From assembly GCA_050084515.1 (NCBI GenBank), contig CM114274.1, positions 13,888,001-13,952,000 on the forward strand: a stretch of 64,000 bases of DNA, read 5' to 3'. Origin of the DNA: Blasia pusilla (Eukaryota > Marchantiophyta > Marchantiopsida > Blasiales). Positions 10,657 through 24,520 of this stretch are shown here, in pieces. The translations under genes and the position numbers were made by a program. The notes under the pieces are model-generated. The model made no database searches. It saw only the letters and a list, made by a program, of their open reading frames with translations, and was not told the origin of the DNA. Position 1 is the first letter of the stretch; each line of letters begins with the position of its first letter.

Positions 10657-13222
10657 CTAGTCTAGATCTATGGTTGGGTCCGGTGGATTAAGTTGTAAGC
10701 GGTAATTTGGCGGCTCAATAATTTGAAGTCGGGTAGATGGGCGACGAGTTCCTATTGCATTTGTTTCATCATCGGAGGAAATGTATGAACTATCCATGCC
10801 ATAATTGATGGGTTGAGAGTTTGGAACTATAGGTATGAGAAGATCATTGTCATTAGGCTCATCAACTAAGTCCATCGTTTCAACGCTCAAAGATTGTGAA
10901 GGAGTATCCCGCATAAGTTGACTAAACTCGGTGGAATAATTTTGAACTCCTACTAGTGCAACAATTTGAGGGTCGTAGGTTTTGTTAGGAGAAGTGTTGG
11001 GCAGATTGGCTTTGCTTGAAGTCCTCCGTTGTTGCTCTCCCTCGTGCTCTCTAATCCAATGTTCCATTTCAACATCATCTTCATCTCTTCCAAGCCCCTC
11101 GGAATCAAAATTTTCAGTGTTGCCGATATGAGTATCCTCTCTCCATTCGATGCCATGAATTCCACATATCACATCCACCTCCTCTAAGTCCTCATCTTGC
11201 AAGTCAAGGTTATCTTCATGATTACCATCACGATTTCTTGCATGCAAGCTAGATTCACTGCCATCTTCTACTACCCTTCTAGCTTGTTCTTGTCCATCCC
11301 TTTCTGAAAAGTATTGCTTGTACAAGAGCGCTTGTCTTGATTTCCAAGAAACATCCTTGTCTCCAAACCTTGAGTTTGTGAAGATGTAAACAAAATCCCT
11401 GGCACGCTCGTTGGTCCATTTATTCCTATGCTTGTTGTGGATGAAACCATAACTACTCCAATTTCTCTTCGATGAAGAAGATGAACCCACTTGTGCCACG
11501 GAGCGCAATGTTGGTGCACCTTGATCGTGCATGCTCCACCAATCAGAGGGACTAACTTCCCTACCCCATTTATCCATAAATATTTCGTGATGGTTCACAA
11601 TGTTGCCCAACACTCGCAAGCAAGTTCCACATAAGAATTAACCTTGGTGACATTGAGACCATGCACCCCCGTTGCATAAAGTTTCAGATATTTTTTGAAA
11701 TCGCTCATGCACTCAGCATTTGAAGTGACGTCTTGAGCACTATCAAGAAGATTGTAAGGGTCGAGAATGTAGCCTATTGCATGTAACTTGTTGTGGATAA
11801 GTGCCCACCGCCTAGAAATAACATCGACTATCTCTATAGCTCTAGACGTTATGACAAAATAACCGTGATGCCTTCTACCCACACCGGGCCATGGAGTTAC
11901 AAGAAAAAAACGAGTCTCTTCTATTATCTCAAAAATATGGTGATAAATATGCCTAGTCATTGATTTATGACCATCACACTCTCTCAATATAATAATAGTT
12001 GGTTGAGCCGCAACAAACAATTCCTCACCCTCCATCCAAAAATTGTGATTGGCCACAATAGTCTCAATCTCTTGTGCCTTCTCCCTTTGCCTCGCATTCC
12101 TGCCATTGAAATACTCCCTAAAAGCATTGGTGGCAACCGTGGCGTGGAACACCTCCCTCAATCCTAAGACACGTCCCAACATGATAAAATTTGTCGCAAA
12201 GCGTGTATTTGCAGGAAGCAACAATCGTCTCTTCATTGGATTTTGGCCATCACCCAAATTCTAGTCTTCACAAATACTACCATCTCACCAACTTGTGCAA
12301 AATCCTGTCCATCCAAGGCCATTTACCCCACTCTTCACAGACTCAATCAAGAGAATATGATACGCATCCACCCCAAATAATATAAGGGAACTTTGCTTCG
12401 GTAAGTTTCCCTGTTGCTCGCTCATTGCTAGCATTTTCTATCACAAGTTGCAACATATTCTCTGAACCGATACGCATGATAGTCCTCTCTATGTGACCTG
12501 CCAACCATTCCCCCATTTGGGATTCCCCTTTGGTGTCTACCAACTCAATCATGACCTCACCTTGTGGACAGGAGACCATTATGTTCACTGAAGATTCTCT
12601 CCTTACCTTGGTCCAAGAATCTGTTATGATTGTGGTCCCTGAAACGAAAATTTTCCAATATGCCATCCATCTTTTCCTTCCCCATATGTTTCTCAAGTAG
12701 GGTGGTGCACAATGAATTATAACTAGGACCTAAGTAACCCTTCACCTTTGTTGTTGCCAACACTGCTTCTTTAACAGCATCTTGGCGTACTATGTTGAAT
12801 GATATTCCACATTCGTAGAAACACTTTGCCCATATGTTATTTGCAACTTCTATTCCTTAGATGTTGAAAGAATCCCTCATATCAGCTTGCTTCTTTCCAG
12901 AACTACTACTCCCTTGCCAAACAACTCCCCTGTATTCATCAAGACTGTGACTCGGTGGCATGTCCGTAACGCCATCAATATTTTGTACAACATAAACCTT
13001 ATTTTCTATTTTTTGCAAACCTATTTGTAATGGAGTCGTCTCTTCCACTTCACTCAAAGGTCTCGCTTCCCTTCTTTGTTCATTTCCCACTAGTGTCCTA
13101 TTTCGGAGATCCCAATGCACGCTGGGAGGGACCTTCACACATAATTTGGCATGATGGGTATCCTGAATTGAGGGTCTTCCTTTGTCTTTCGTCTCTCTTG
13201 TGTAAAATGCTCCACCATCCAC
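10657..13222 (-). pseudogene. hAT-superfamily transposase, main body (split by the CACTA insertion)
   Basis: Minus-strand frames give, in order, a BED-finger tail and linker (13225-12857), a DUF659-like block (12696-12343: TDSWT ... VDTKGE ... NASN ... G-C), a central domain (12257-11595: NTRFATNF, then a long helical region), and the C-terminal dimerisation region (11619-10657: PSDWW, then LRSVAQVGSSSSSKRNWS). These mark cut-and-paste hAT transposases. The last two frames are offset by one base near 11610, and stops lie between 12343 and 12257, so introns or frameshifts must be assumed. The acidic C-terminal tail (DEDDVE, LQDEDLEEVD) is unusually long. The first zinc-binding residues lie on the other side of the CACTA element, at 26307-26420. 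Without excision of that element this gene cannot be made whole. Confidence 0.85.
13220..13222. other. CACTA target-site duplication, left copy (CAC)
   Basis: CAC precedes the terminal CACTAG and is repeated at 26307-26309, the 3-bp duplication typical of CACTA elements. Confidence 0.85.
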
Positions 13223-13960
13223 CACTAGAAGAAATCCCTGGTTTTATGACTAGGTTATATGACTCATATGAGTCATATTTTACATACCACGACTAACAAT
13301 GACTAACGACTACTTTAGACACAAAAGCCAAGTCATATTTGTTTGGCGACTAGGCTAACTAGGATGGTCAGCTTAGGTGGAGGTTGGTATATGACTAGAG
13401 GGTGTAGTCATGAGGCCATGACTAACACATCACTCAGATGACGTGGAATAATGACACATCATCAATGACATGGACTATTTAGTGTGATGTGTCACTGATG
13501 ACATGGACTATTGTTGTGACATGTCACTGATGATGTGGACTTGAGTACGACTCGTCTAGTCATATGTGTATATTTTTCTAGTTACCACCAACGACTCCTT
13601 TAGTCATGGTTGGTGTGCAAAAGTTCAGAATATCCTATCAAAATGCACCAAGTATATTCCATTGAGTTATAGTTGGCAACTCCTGTAGTCATTTTATTTT
13701 ATTGAAATGTTGGTATGGACTCATGTAGTCATGTACTATGACTAGAAGAGTAGAGTTACATGACTACTATAAAAGAGGACACAACTGGTTTAGTCGTGAA
13801 GATATGACTATATGAGTAGTGGAAATTATATAGTCATTGCAACAGAACTGCATGAGTCATACAATTATGACTAGAGAGAACTTGAAGCTTACTACTTTAG
13901 TTTTTGAAGAGTACTGTGCAAGTTATATTGATATGACTAGTGGGAATATAAATTTTGGAT
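13223..13960. repeat. CACTA left terminal and subterminal region
   Basis: It begins with CACTAGAAGAAAT. About 700 bases then hold many copies of ATGACTA, GACTCAT and their complements AGTCAT/TAGTCAT, including the palindromic ATGACTCATATGAGTCAT at 13260-13277. The same words recur at the other end (26085-26290). Repeated short motifs of this kind bind the TNPA protein in En/Spm; that role is inferred here. Confidence 0.8.
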
Positions 13961-14235
13961 ATTTTGGAATGTTTATTATGCCTTTTGAAGGGTGCAAGAA
14001 TGAATGGATCTGAATTATTGAAATCCTCTTTTGAAAACAGATTTTGAGGGGTGGAATGTCACTTAAGAGTAGCTTCCATACACCAAATTACAAAATTAAT
14101 CATTATTACATGGGGTTATCATTCAAAAATAGATGAAAAAACAAATATCAAATATAATAGGGTTTATGATCTCATCTTGAAAGAGCAAGAGAGATTATGT
14201 CATCCATGAAAACAAAGTTATTGCACCTTAGATAG

Positions 14236-17200
14236 TTGGGTGCCAAAAGAAAAAACTATTCTATTGAATCACCTTTCTCATATGCATCTCTGGCCAGAGC
14301 ATGCTTGAACCAAGAGCATCACCAAATGTTTCTTGTGCAGGTTCGTCTATCAAATTCGGCATCCACAAAGCATGTTCTGGTTCGAACACCTCGTTTAGAT
14401 CAACCCTCACCACGCCTAAGGGGATGTCTTTGGCATGGAACTTGTCTCTCCCACCAAAACCTGATATAACTCCTGACCCAAGCACCATCCTACTCAACTT
14501 TGGCTTGGTAAGTAATACGTGATCACCAATTCGTAGCTAAAAAAATACACAGGCATTTAGTTAGTATCAATTCAAATTCTTTCCACATGCATTTGCACCA
14601 TTAATCTGAAAATAAAAAACTGCTATGATATACCTGTTTGAAAGACCATCCCCATTTCGGAAGATGACGTGAAAAGTTCACAAGTCCTAGACGACCATTT
14701 GATTTATCCACAACAAGAATGATCAGTGTCGTCATATAAACCTTGAATAGAAGAGGCCATTATAGATGAGATAAATTACCTTAGTTATTTTCTTAGACGG
14801 GCCTGATCTGATTTCACTTTCCTGCTCATTCAAACCATCGGATTGTAGCCTAGACTTCTGTCTTTTGGCTGGTGATGATTTGGCTTGGCTATGCATACTC
14901 ACGTTTTCTGCACATTATGCACGACAAAGTCCATTGAAGGTTGTAAGAGAAAATGAGTTTTGTTTCGTGGATAGTTTGAAAACTATGCCACAGATAAATT
15001 CATTATGCCAAGGATGACATACTTACAAGTGATTCGAGTATCACCATCTGCACTTTCTGTGGAACTTCTCCTTTTGTTGCTCCGTTCTGGCACTTCAAGA
15101 AACAACCCAAGTATTGAGAAATGAATTGTAAAACCAGATTCTTCACTTCAACAAGTAATTATATTATAAGACCCTACATGTAGTGAAGCTAAACTCTCTA
15201 CTTACCACCAAATTGTGTAGTTGCTATTGCCTCTTTTTGTGTGGAGATCTTCTTCTTCCCTAATTGTCCGGTTGTAGACGTTGGTATAGGTTCAACAGTG
15301 ACTGTAAGTTACTCAAAACAAAGAAAGTCAGTTGTGAAATGCTCATGCTGGAAAGGACAAGTAGTTATAACCATTGAAAACCAAGGGCGGAAGAATGAGA
15401 ATGGGCTACCTGATGTGAGCTTCTCATCTGTTGTTGCATATGGTTGAGAATTGGATGGCGGGGAACTAGGAATCTGGTGTGGTGTTGAAGACACATCCTT
15501 TGAAGTAAGTTTGGACACCATTTCCATGAGTACACTTAATGCCTTGTTCTGCCGTTCCATTTGCAACTTCACATCATCCAAATCTGCGCTCCACTTCTTT
15601 TCCACTTCTTCCAATTGAATAGTGACTCTAGATTCCACACTCTGCATATATAATCCAACAATCAATTAGGTACCAAAAAAATATGGTTTTGCAATTACAC
15701 ACTTAGATACAATCATGATACTAACACCATAATTCAACATGATTAATAATATGATATTAACTCCATGACCCAATCAGATGAAGGTCATAATACTAGCCAT
15801 GTCAAGCCAACGGGTAAGAAAAAAGTCAAGCATTTACATTTACCGATGAACTCAATTGTGTGAAACCTGGTTGCTTAGGCAACTCGCTTCTCTCCGTATA
15901 TTCTAGCCCCGTGCCCAAGGACTCCTTTGACGTACGTTGTTGCACTTGCACATGCTCCTTAAATACATAAATAATGAAATTCATGCATGTGAAAGGATTC
16001 AATGCAAATATGGAAATAAAGCAATAATGGAAGTTTTCTACCATTATATAACTTTAGCAAGAAAACTAGGGAATGCCAAGATGACTTACATCAAGTCCAT
16101 CTAAAACTGCACGGCCGGAGAAATTTAAAGTCTGGACCTTGGCCCTTGCTCGAGCCATCTTTTCTGCCTTCATTTTGCCCTCCTCGGAGAACCAATAATC
16201 TACTAATCGATTCCATGACTCCTCATTGGTATCAGGGTGACATGGGACTGCTCGATGAGCTCCATGTAATGTCCAATAGTTCTTGACATTGGATCGCTCG
16301 GTTTTCAATAGTTGTGCTATTTTTTTCTTCATGAAATCAAGCGAAAGAGATGATGCACCCACATATGTGTATGCCTCAAGGATGTGATTTGAGCAAGACC
16401 ATCTTTGATAGAATTATGTTTACCAATCTCAATGCATGATAAGTCCAAGTACCTCATCACCCATACCTTCAATTCATTTAGCCAAGGCTCATAACCAGGA
16501 ACTCTAGGCGATGGAATACCATTTGGCATGAGCTCACATCTAGGTTTTAAGTTTTGCTCATTCCTAATGGAGACATCACGAGTCCACAAATCACGCTTTG
16601 TGCGACTCTGCCGCTCTCCTACAAATATACCACCATCCCAATTCTCAGATGTTAAAAATGTAGGGCCGACGATTATAAACTCACCAAATCATAATTATGT
16701 TGAACTATATTAACTATAAGACCAACTTATACTAGTAACAGTTTCACACCTTTCATAATACAACAACCTATTTTAGTATAAATTTGCAAACTCGGAACCA
16801 AGTGAGAAGTCACCTTTAGGTGCACCTGCTTGCGGAGTCAAATTTTCTGATGGGCTTGGTGTTGTGCAAGATTGAGACCTACTACGGTATAATTCATCAT
16901 CCGTATTCCCGTTGGCCAATGGAGGTGCCAACGGTGTTGGGGGCAGCGGTTGGGATGGCCCATGTCCCTTGTGTCCACAAAAGAAATACAATTAGCTAGT
17001 TAGACTTCCAATTAATTGAATTCCCGTGTGCAAAACAAGAAAGAACATAATAGTAAGCCTACTTACCCATGGGGGTGGGATGTTCATGGATGATTGAGCT
17101 CCATTGGTCCATGGTGGCTGAAATTGACTTCCATAACCCATCGGTGATTGCATCATCATTGGTACCAACCACGGCATCTGGCTCTGTGCCCATGGGGGTG

Positions 17201-18145
17201 GATGAGGGGGATATACTTGCGAAGGCATTATGGGTTGTGATGGAGTTCCATCCATGGGCTGCACATGCAAGTAAATGGGTGAATAAACTAAACTAGAGAC
17301 CATTTGATGAGCAAAGATTAGTGAAGTCATAATGACAGGCTTCTACCACTCAATTTATTACATACATATAGAGATAGTTGAATATTCCTCCATGTCTACA
17401 ATTATATTACCGCATCGATTGTATTGGTGGAATTTCGTACACTTCCCTGTTTGGATGGTTCGATTGGACGCTCCTTTGCTTGAGGCTATTCAAAACAGAC
17501 ATCTCATTGTGAGTTAACACAGTAGTTATAATTCTGAAATCTGAAGAGAGTAGCAAAACAACAAGATGTGAAGAGAAAGTACCCTTCCATCCTCCAGCCA
17601 CAAGTCGTCATCCTCTTCAGTCCCCAAGAAGTCCATCTCAAGGAGTGGATTATAATAGGGGTCTTTGGAATCACTATCTGAACAATCTTTTGTAATCTCC
17701 TCGGGGATTACACTTTGGTTAGTGGTCTTCTCCTCCAACCGTAAGCTGCGTCTTTGTGGAAGGGAAGGACTCCAAAATGGCAAAGGCTTGCGCTCCTTCA
17801 CAACCCTTGGAGCAACAAACCTTCAAAATATGATCACACAAATTCGGTCATATTTCCTAATGTACAACCACTACATGAACATGATACACTTGACCAAATA
17901 AAGCAAAAGAAAAAGATTATCCAAGATCATACTTACCAATCCTTCAACCCACCAAACAACTCCGCCTCTTTGGCCTTTCTCTCTTTCACTCTACGATTCC
18001 TTTCTTCTTCGTATGGATTAGGACTTTGTTGAACATTATCTATACCATCCCAAGATGAACTCTGATTGGATTCCACGTTCTCTTCAGTCATATCATGTAC
18101 ACCGTTCCAAGCGCCTCCCTCCCTCCCTCCCTCTGTAGACAACAA
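14236..18145 (-). CDS. TNPA-like accessory gene of the CACTA element (multi-exon)
   Basis: Reading minus from 18145, pieces separated by AT-rich introns encode an acidic N-terminus followed by a basic ERNRRVKERKAKEAE helix (18145-17933), an acidic segment (17801-17526), a proline/glutamine-rich stretch (17330-16773), and a core (16589-16066) with NVKNYW, HPDTNEESWNRLVDYW and KMARARAK. The core resembles the Transposase_24/TNP1 family. A coiled-coil segment (15665-15309) and a C-terminal PLGVVRVDL ... GDALGSSMLWP block (14497-14261) follow; this ending is common in plant En/Spm-related proteins. Exon borders are approximate. In En/Spm the TNPA product binds subterminal repeats and helps excision. 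Gene order (TNP2 then TNPA, same strand) supports this assignment. Confidence 0.75.
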
Positions 18146-18327
18146 GTTAGCAAGAATAACACCTAACTTGACGGCAATTCGAGAGTTCTACTTGTTAACG
18201 TAGAGTTTCATTCCATTATGCCCAACAACACCAGAATTCACTTACATTAATGCAACAAAAATCAATTATTTGAATCATACCAAAAAAAAGACAATGATGA
18301 GTACCAAAGAAACAACTATGAATTAAT

Positions 18328-21300
18328 CTAATCTGATTCTGAGTTATTAGAGTCTGAATCAACATCTTCTATCATATCGCATACATGGATTATTGGCACA
18401 TGTTGCACATCCACTCTAGCAATTTCCATCTCTGCATCACTTAGGACTCTAGCTCCTAAGGTACTTGCATCTGGTAGATTCCCTGGTTCCATGCATGTGG
18501 CATGGAAGGTGGGCAAAACATTACAAGCTCCATCTAGCGACTCTAAGTCATCAAAATAAACTCTCCGAGCTCTAGCTTCCTTCCTCATCACCACTTTCCA
18601 TCCTCCACCCTCATCGGCATCTCCATAAAACACTTGTTGCACTTGTGATGGGAAAACAAATGGCTGGTGATCAATGGCTCGCATGACCTCAAGTTGGCCA
18701 ACAGAAAACCCTCCTTATCTAATCTCATGGATCCTACTCTTGAATCCCAATCTGCTTTAACCCACCGCCCTCGCATTAGTATTATGGGTTGTTCTACAAC
18801 CCCATAATCAAGTAAGAGAATATCAACCAACACCCCAACATATGAGTATAAACAATTCTGGTTGGAACTTTTTTCATCAACAAATACTGCACCTATTCCA
18901 CTATCATAAGTGGAGAAGGATGTCGCACCACTTGGCCCTTCTACCTTGAAGTGGTTTCCGTAGGCTTTCATACTCTTGAATGACAATGCCCTACTATTAG
19001 GAGGTATAGATAACGATAGTAGGTGAGCATCAAGATCTTTTGAGTTGTCAATTGCATCTTGTGTAATGGCAAGGCGAATCCACTTTTCGAAAGGAATGTC
19101 TCTCGAACATGACTGATATTTCCTGTTCAATCACAATGTTAATGGTATTAGTACATTCTTTTGTATTTAATGTGTCAATACCAAAATAATATACACTTTG
19201 AGAGTCCGAACCGTAATTCACATGACTATAACCTTGAAAAGCATATATTGGAGAGTTTTACCTTTGCCAATCAACCATGATCTGTGTATTATGCAACACA
19301 TAATGATGTGCTAAGTTGATCATTTCTCGCGAAAGTCGAACTGGAGTGCCCGCACCTTCTAGCTCCTCACCAACGACCCCCTCTTCCTCCCCATCATCCC
19401 ACACTCGCGCCCCACACGTCTTCAAACCTTTTCATATACTCAGTCACAAACCCTAATGCCTCGTCCTTCACATACCCTTCTGCCATGCACCCCTCTGGTC
19501 TAGCTTTAGACCGTACATATTTCTTCATGTACCCCATATATCGCTCCATTGGATACATCCATCGACATGCTACTGGCCCACACATGTCCAATTCTTCTAC
19601 AACATGAATCAACAAATGTGTCATCACGTCGAAGAAAGATGGAGGGAAATGCATTTCAAATAGACAAAGGGTTATGGCAGTCTCTTCCAAGAGTTTGTCA
19701 AATAAAGCTGGATCATATACCTTTGTACACACCATTCTAAAAATTCCGGATAATCTAATAACCACCATTCTCACGTGGTCCTTCAGAAGACCACGGATGC
19801 AATAAGGAAGGACTTGCTGAATGAAGACATGGTAATCATGTGATTTCATATTGCCCAATTTTCGATTAACCACGTGCTTGGAGAGTTCTCCACAATATCC
19901 AGATGGCACTTTCAAGTTTTGAATCCTCGAAAGGAAAGTGTTCAAGTCACGAGGAGATAGACAATAATCGGAATCTGGTTTAAGCAAAACTTGGGGTTTA
20001 CTAGGATGGGGTTGCAACCACAAATGGGATCGAATCCCACGGGCCTCCAGATCTCTCCTTACTTTCACAGTATCTTTCACTCCAAATAAGGTCTTGACTA
20101 GATTCTCAACGATATTCTTCTCAACGTGCATTACATCTAACGTATGGCGTATAAGCAAATTCTGATTGTATCGTCAAGGAAGCATGGACATCTCACAACT
20201 TCAACATGATAGCTAATATCCACAATCAAATAAAACAAAAGCTATCCTCCTCTATAGCCACTATTTCATAACATAAAGAATGGATAATATAGAGAAGAAG
20301 CGAGGATCTTGGCCAATATGGCAACGAATATAGTATACTCAGCCTTTTCACCCCAGTTCTCTTGTAGGGATCAGTAGGGCCGTCTTCTCGACCCCCACTC
20401 TCATCATATGCATGTTTTTCATTTGCACATCCAATAATCTCTCTGGAAAGTAGTCTAGGCACGCGTGGTCTAAGTTCTGCACTCCTGTTGAAGTGAGATC
20501 CATACCTGCGGGTCCTCCATGGATGGCTCAATGGGAGATATCGACGATGACAACCGTATATGGGCTTGCCACAAGACTTTGAAAAATCAGAATCCACTCG
20601 AGGCCCGCATATAGTACATCCTAGTTTTCCACCATGGCTCTGCCTAGCTACAGTTCCGTATGCCGGGTAATCATTTATGGTCCATAGTAAGGTAGCCCTG
20701 AACATGAAGTTCCAACTTCCGCCTACCTTTCGGACGTCATGAAATTGAACCCCTTTCCACATTTCTTGGAACTCTTCCACTAAAGGAAGCAAGTATGTGT
20801 CTATGTTTTTCCCATTTACACTCTCCTTTCCTGGTATGATCAAAGAGAGCATCACAAAGATTTTTTTTGTCTGAAGCCAGGGAGGCAAGTTATAATTAAC
20901 AAGAAGCACGGGCCATGTTGACCACGAACTCGACTTGTCTGAAAATGGATTCACTCCGTCCAAAGCTAGCCCAAACCTGCAATTCCTCTTCTCCTCGGCA
21001 AAGTCCGGATATAAGTTGTCCATGTGGCGCCATGCCTTGCAATCAGCTGTATGTCTTACTAAGCCATCCTTGCTCTGATTCAAGGGGGCCCAAGTTAACA
21101 ATTCAGACAACGTCTTGCATCTAAACATACGTCTCATCCGAGGTATGACAGGAAAATGCCTTAATACCTTACATGGTACCAACGTTCTACCCACTTTCCG
21201 GAACCTTGGTTTCCCACATAATGGACAGATCTCAGCTTCAGCCAAATCACCCCGGAATAAAACACATCCAGCTGGACACGCATGGATACTGTTGTAACCT

Positions 21301-22154
21301 AAGCCTAGTTTACCAATGAGTTTTTTTGCTACATAATAACTTGGTGGCACCAAGTTCCCTGCTGGTAGGACCAACTTACAAAGGAGTTTCAGAAATTCGT
21401 CAATAGCTACATTTGGGACGCCATGGGTGGTTTGAATGTTGAATAGTAACATGACAAAAGCCAAAACAGATGTTTTTGCTGTAGGGAACAAGGGTTTGCA
21501 AGCTTCAGCAAGCTCCTCATATTCATCTCCATGATTGAATAGTGGTTCTTCGTTTGATATTCCCGGTTCTGGTAATTCATCAGATGGGAGAGATGTCTCT
21601 TCAGTTTCATCCTCGTGTATATGATCGTATTTCTGGAAAATATCATTGAGCATTTTATGAACGTCAATGTGCTCGTCTATATCTGCCATGGAAGATCTCT
21701 CCCTTCCATCCACATGGAAGGTGGGGGCTGACTCCATTGTCTTATCCTCTTGGCTTCTTTTTTCAGCAAGATCATGCATAAGCCACTCCTCATCTGAAGA
21801 GTCCCATCCATCCCTAGATTTCGGCACTCGACAAAGCGCCGAGCGTCCATTTTTTCTCAAATGTGCTTCCACCTTGCCGATGGACAACGTAGACCCACCC
21901 TTACACTCATTGCACGGACATTGCAATCTTTTACAGCCCAATACACTAGCTTGTGTGCTTTCCCGTTGCCACAACTTGGAATCATGTGCCTTTACTCTAA
22001 CTGGGTGGTTCAAATCCATTCTAAGGGGATTGGAAGTGGATTCCATAAAGCGTGAATGAAACATTCCAAACACATCCAAAACCATGACATCTTGCCTCAA
22101 TAACGAATTCCATAAACCACGGCTGGACGAGCTATCATCTGAATGCATACCCAC
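18328..22154 (-). CDS. TNP2-type CACTA transposase (TNPD-like)
   Basis: The first exon is an uninterrupted 642-codon frame (22154 to 20226). It holds the transposase-associated zinc-binding segment (CPCNEC ... VEAHLRKNGR), an acidic linker, and the catalytic Transposase_21 region with CPLCGKPRF, LALDGVNPF, WPVLLVNYNLPPW and NDYPAYG. The second (20161 to 19394) has LLIRHTLDVMHVEKN and a DUF4218-like tail (VEELDMCGPV, MYPMERYMG-K). The third part (19130 to 18328) is DUF4216-like: YGVVEQPIILM-RW and VFPSQVQQVFY. A one-base frameshift near 18695 splits that last domain. The product would cut the element at its terminal inverted repeats in the nucleus. An intron at 20162-20309 has U12-like features. 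This is the best-preserved transposase in the window. Confidence 0.9.
20162..20309 (-). other. TNP2 intron with U12-type branch site
   Basis: Family alignment demands that LPYW-P join directly to LLIRHTLDVMH, which defines a 148-base intron. Its 3' end reads TTCCTTGAC (20173-20181) and then CAG. The branch-site word fits the U12 consensus TTCCTTRAC exactly, and the branch A lies 12 bases from the intron end, as U12 introns require. The 5' end reads AGATCCTC, close to the U12 consensus ATATCCTT but with a changed second base. So this is a U12-like intron with a possibly damaged donor, or my donor placement is off by a few bases. Confidence 0.5.
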
Positions 22155-23347
22155 GTGAAGTCAAGACAAGTATGATAAGGCACGTATACCTAACTTGGTT
22201 CTTATCTCGATGGAGATCTCAATCATCACTAACAATCCTCACCGATGCGGTCCAATGCTTCCAACGACATTCCTGAATGACAAATGTAACACACCCAACC
22301 TTTAGATAATGACTCAATCCTTTGATATGTACACTTCATCATGGCCCTGGTCTAATAAATGTTTTCAGCGAAGATTTAGACAAACAAACTATAAAGCTAA
22401 TCTGCTATGAGTGACCATAGTATTTTACCTTACACTCACATCAAATCAACGATCAGTCAGTAGGAAAATCAGTCAGTCAATAGGAAAAGAAACGCAAGAC
22501 GAGTGAGGAACACATCAAAAAGCTGAAGCTTCTCGTCAACTTAGTTCTAGAATTTGGAGCGAGCAATCATTGAGAAGTAGAGGTTAGAGATATAGTTGCG
22601 CATTCAGTAGTCAATATCTGGTCTCAATATGTCTCCATGCAATTTAAAGTAATTCCTAGTATCTCCTTTATGACTATGTAATGCAGCAAATGCAAGTATG
22701 TACTTTTAGGGAAACCGATGTGATGCACAAGCTTACCGTAAGGTTCTCTGCAGATTGTTGCAGAGGAGATGCGGTCAGGTGTGGCTGCTTGCATGAAGTG
22801 GTGATACATGGAGGCGATGGAAAAGGCATTGTCCAGAAAACAAGAACTTCCTAAACCTACTCAATTCAATATACACTTGCTATGTCTTTGAAGTAGCGAG
22901 GAATATTTCTCTTGTTATAAGCCTATATCAAGCTAACTTAGGTGCTAAACTTATACTATCCAAAGTGCCTCTTTCTGTGTTGGGCGAATTGCTGATAAGC
23001 ACCATGGCCACAGGAATATGGGATAAGATCTTGTGAATATGGCAACATATCAAAAAGAGCCACTTTGTTTCAATGCATCACCAATTATCTCACTCCTTGG
23101 TCTAGAAATGGGTCCGCATATGAGAATAAAGATGGCAAAGCATGTTCAAAATTTCTCCATCGTGTAATATTGATGGCCTCGTGGGATGTGGTTTACCATG
23201 GTTCGAAGATGACTCGACTTAATCAGACGCCTTTGTACTTTGTGTTGTTGGGATGATTTCTACCGCCTTCAAAGCAAATATTCAGGGGCAATTATGTCCT
23301 TCGTTACAATCGCCGTTACAATAATCATAGACTTATTGTCTCGGACC

Positions 23348-23380
<33 letters not shown>

Positions 23381-24436
23381 AATTTTCAACTTTCAAAGCA
23401 TTCGATCGGACATTTTGCATAATTTCAAGTCATAGTCGGACATCATCCTATCCACCTCCCCCCTCCCCTTTGTGTCCCCTTTGCGCTTTCCGCTCTCTCA
23501 TCCCCCTCCCCTTTGTGTCCACTGCGCTCCGCTCTCTCACCTCCCTCTCAAGCGGCGTCATTTTGGGAACGTTGAAATGAGGCAATGCAGACGTGCATTT
23601 TGAAGAGACATTTGGGATGTAAAACTGCACGTAAATAATTACAATATACCGTATCCAGGCTGAAACAGGTGATGGATTCCTCTTGGGGTTGCAAAGGATG
23701 TCCAAGACTTTTTGAGTGATCATAAAAAAAAGCTTGTGTTTCTCAATCATGGAATGCTCTCGGTAACGCCTTCCTGTTTCTCCAGCTCGTACCATTTCTT
23801 CCTTCTCTGAGAATTGTACAGGTCCCTACTTCGCGTCAATTAACATGTCGGTTGATAAATTCCGTGTTGATATTTCGTCCAAGGTTCCGACACAACGTTA
23901 TCATGGCCCGTCATAAACAACTAATACATATTGGGACCTACTAGAAAGTGTAGTCCAGCGAGAGGTGCAAGATCGAGGGCAGTTCTAATTTTTGTGGATA
24001 GTCCACTTCATAGATCTCTAATCCGTTATCGGCCCTTGAGAGATGTGCTCGTTACAAACCCGCACTGTCCCCTTCCCTTCCAGCGAAAGCATAAACCAGC
24101 CAGATGCTGGTTATGACGTCTGGATTGGAAACTCTAGGACGACCAACTTCAGCAGTGGACACGTCACATTGACAAGATATGACGAGGTTTGAGCTTAAGC
24201 TCTCGCAGACCCTTAAGAAAAATTGTTTTCATCATACGTTTTATATCTGGGTGTCGTTCTGCGGTAGAGTAGAGAGGGAGAGCAAGCAACAGAGAAACCG
24301 GACGCTCATGAAGTGTAGATCTTGTCCTTCCCGTTTATCGTTTCGAACTCATCTTCCTCGAATGCCTTTCCTCGTCCATCCTCTACTGTTACGCGGTCGC
24401 AGCAACAACATCATCGAGCCACAATCTCATTTCCAC

Positions 24437-24440
<4 letters not shown>
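22155..24440. other. CACTA 5' region without element gene
   Basis: This would contain the TNP2 promoter and leader (reading minus). I see no further transposase motifs. A GA microsatellite lies at 23348-23375. Open frames are short. Confidence 0.5.
23348..23375 (+). repeat. (GA)n microsatellite
   Basis: About 13-14 consecutive GA units followed by GGGAGGG. It lies inside the CACTA 5' region. Confidence 0.9.

Positions 24441-24502
<62 letters not shown>
24441..24502 (+). repeat. (GA)n microsatellite, about 30 units
   Basis: An uninterrupted GA run ends 19 bases before the ATG at 24521. GA-rich leaders are common in plant genes, so it may be the 5' leader of the small frame that follows. Confidence 0.95.
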
Positions 24503-24504
<2 letters not shown>

Positions 24505-24520
24505 CAACAAAGAACAAAGA

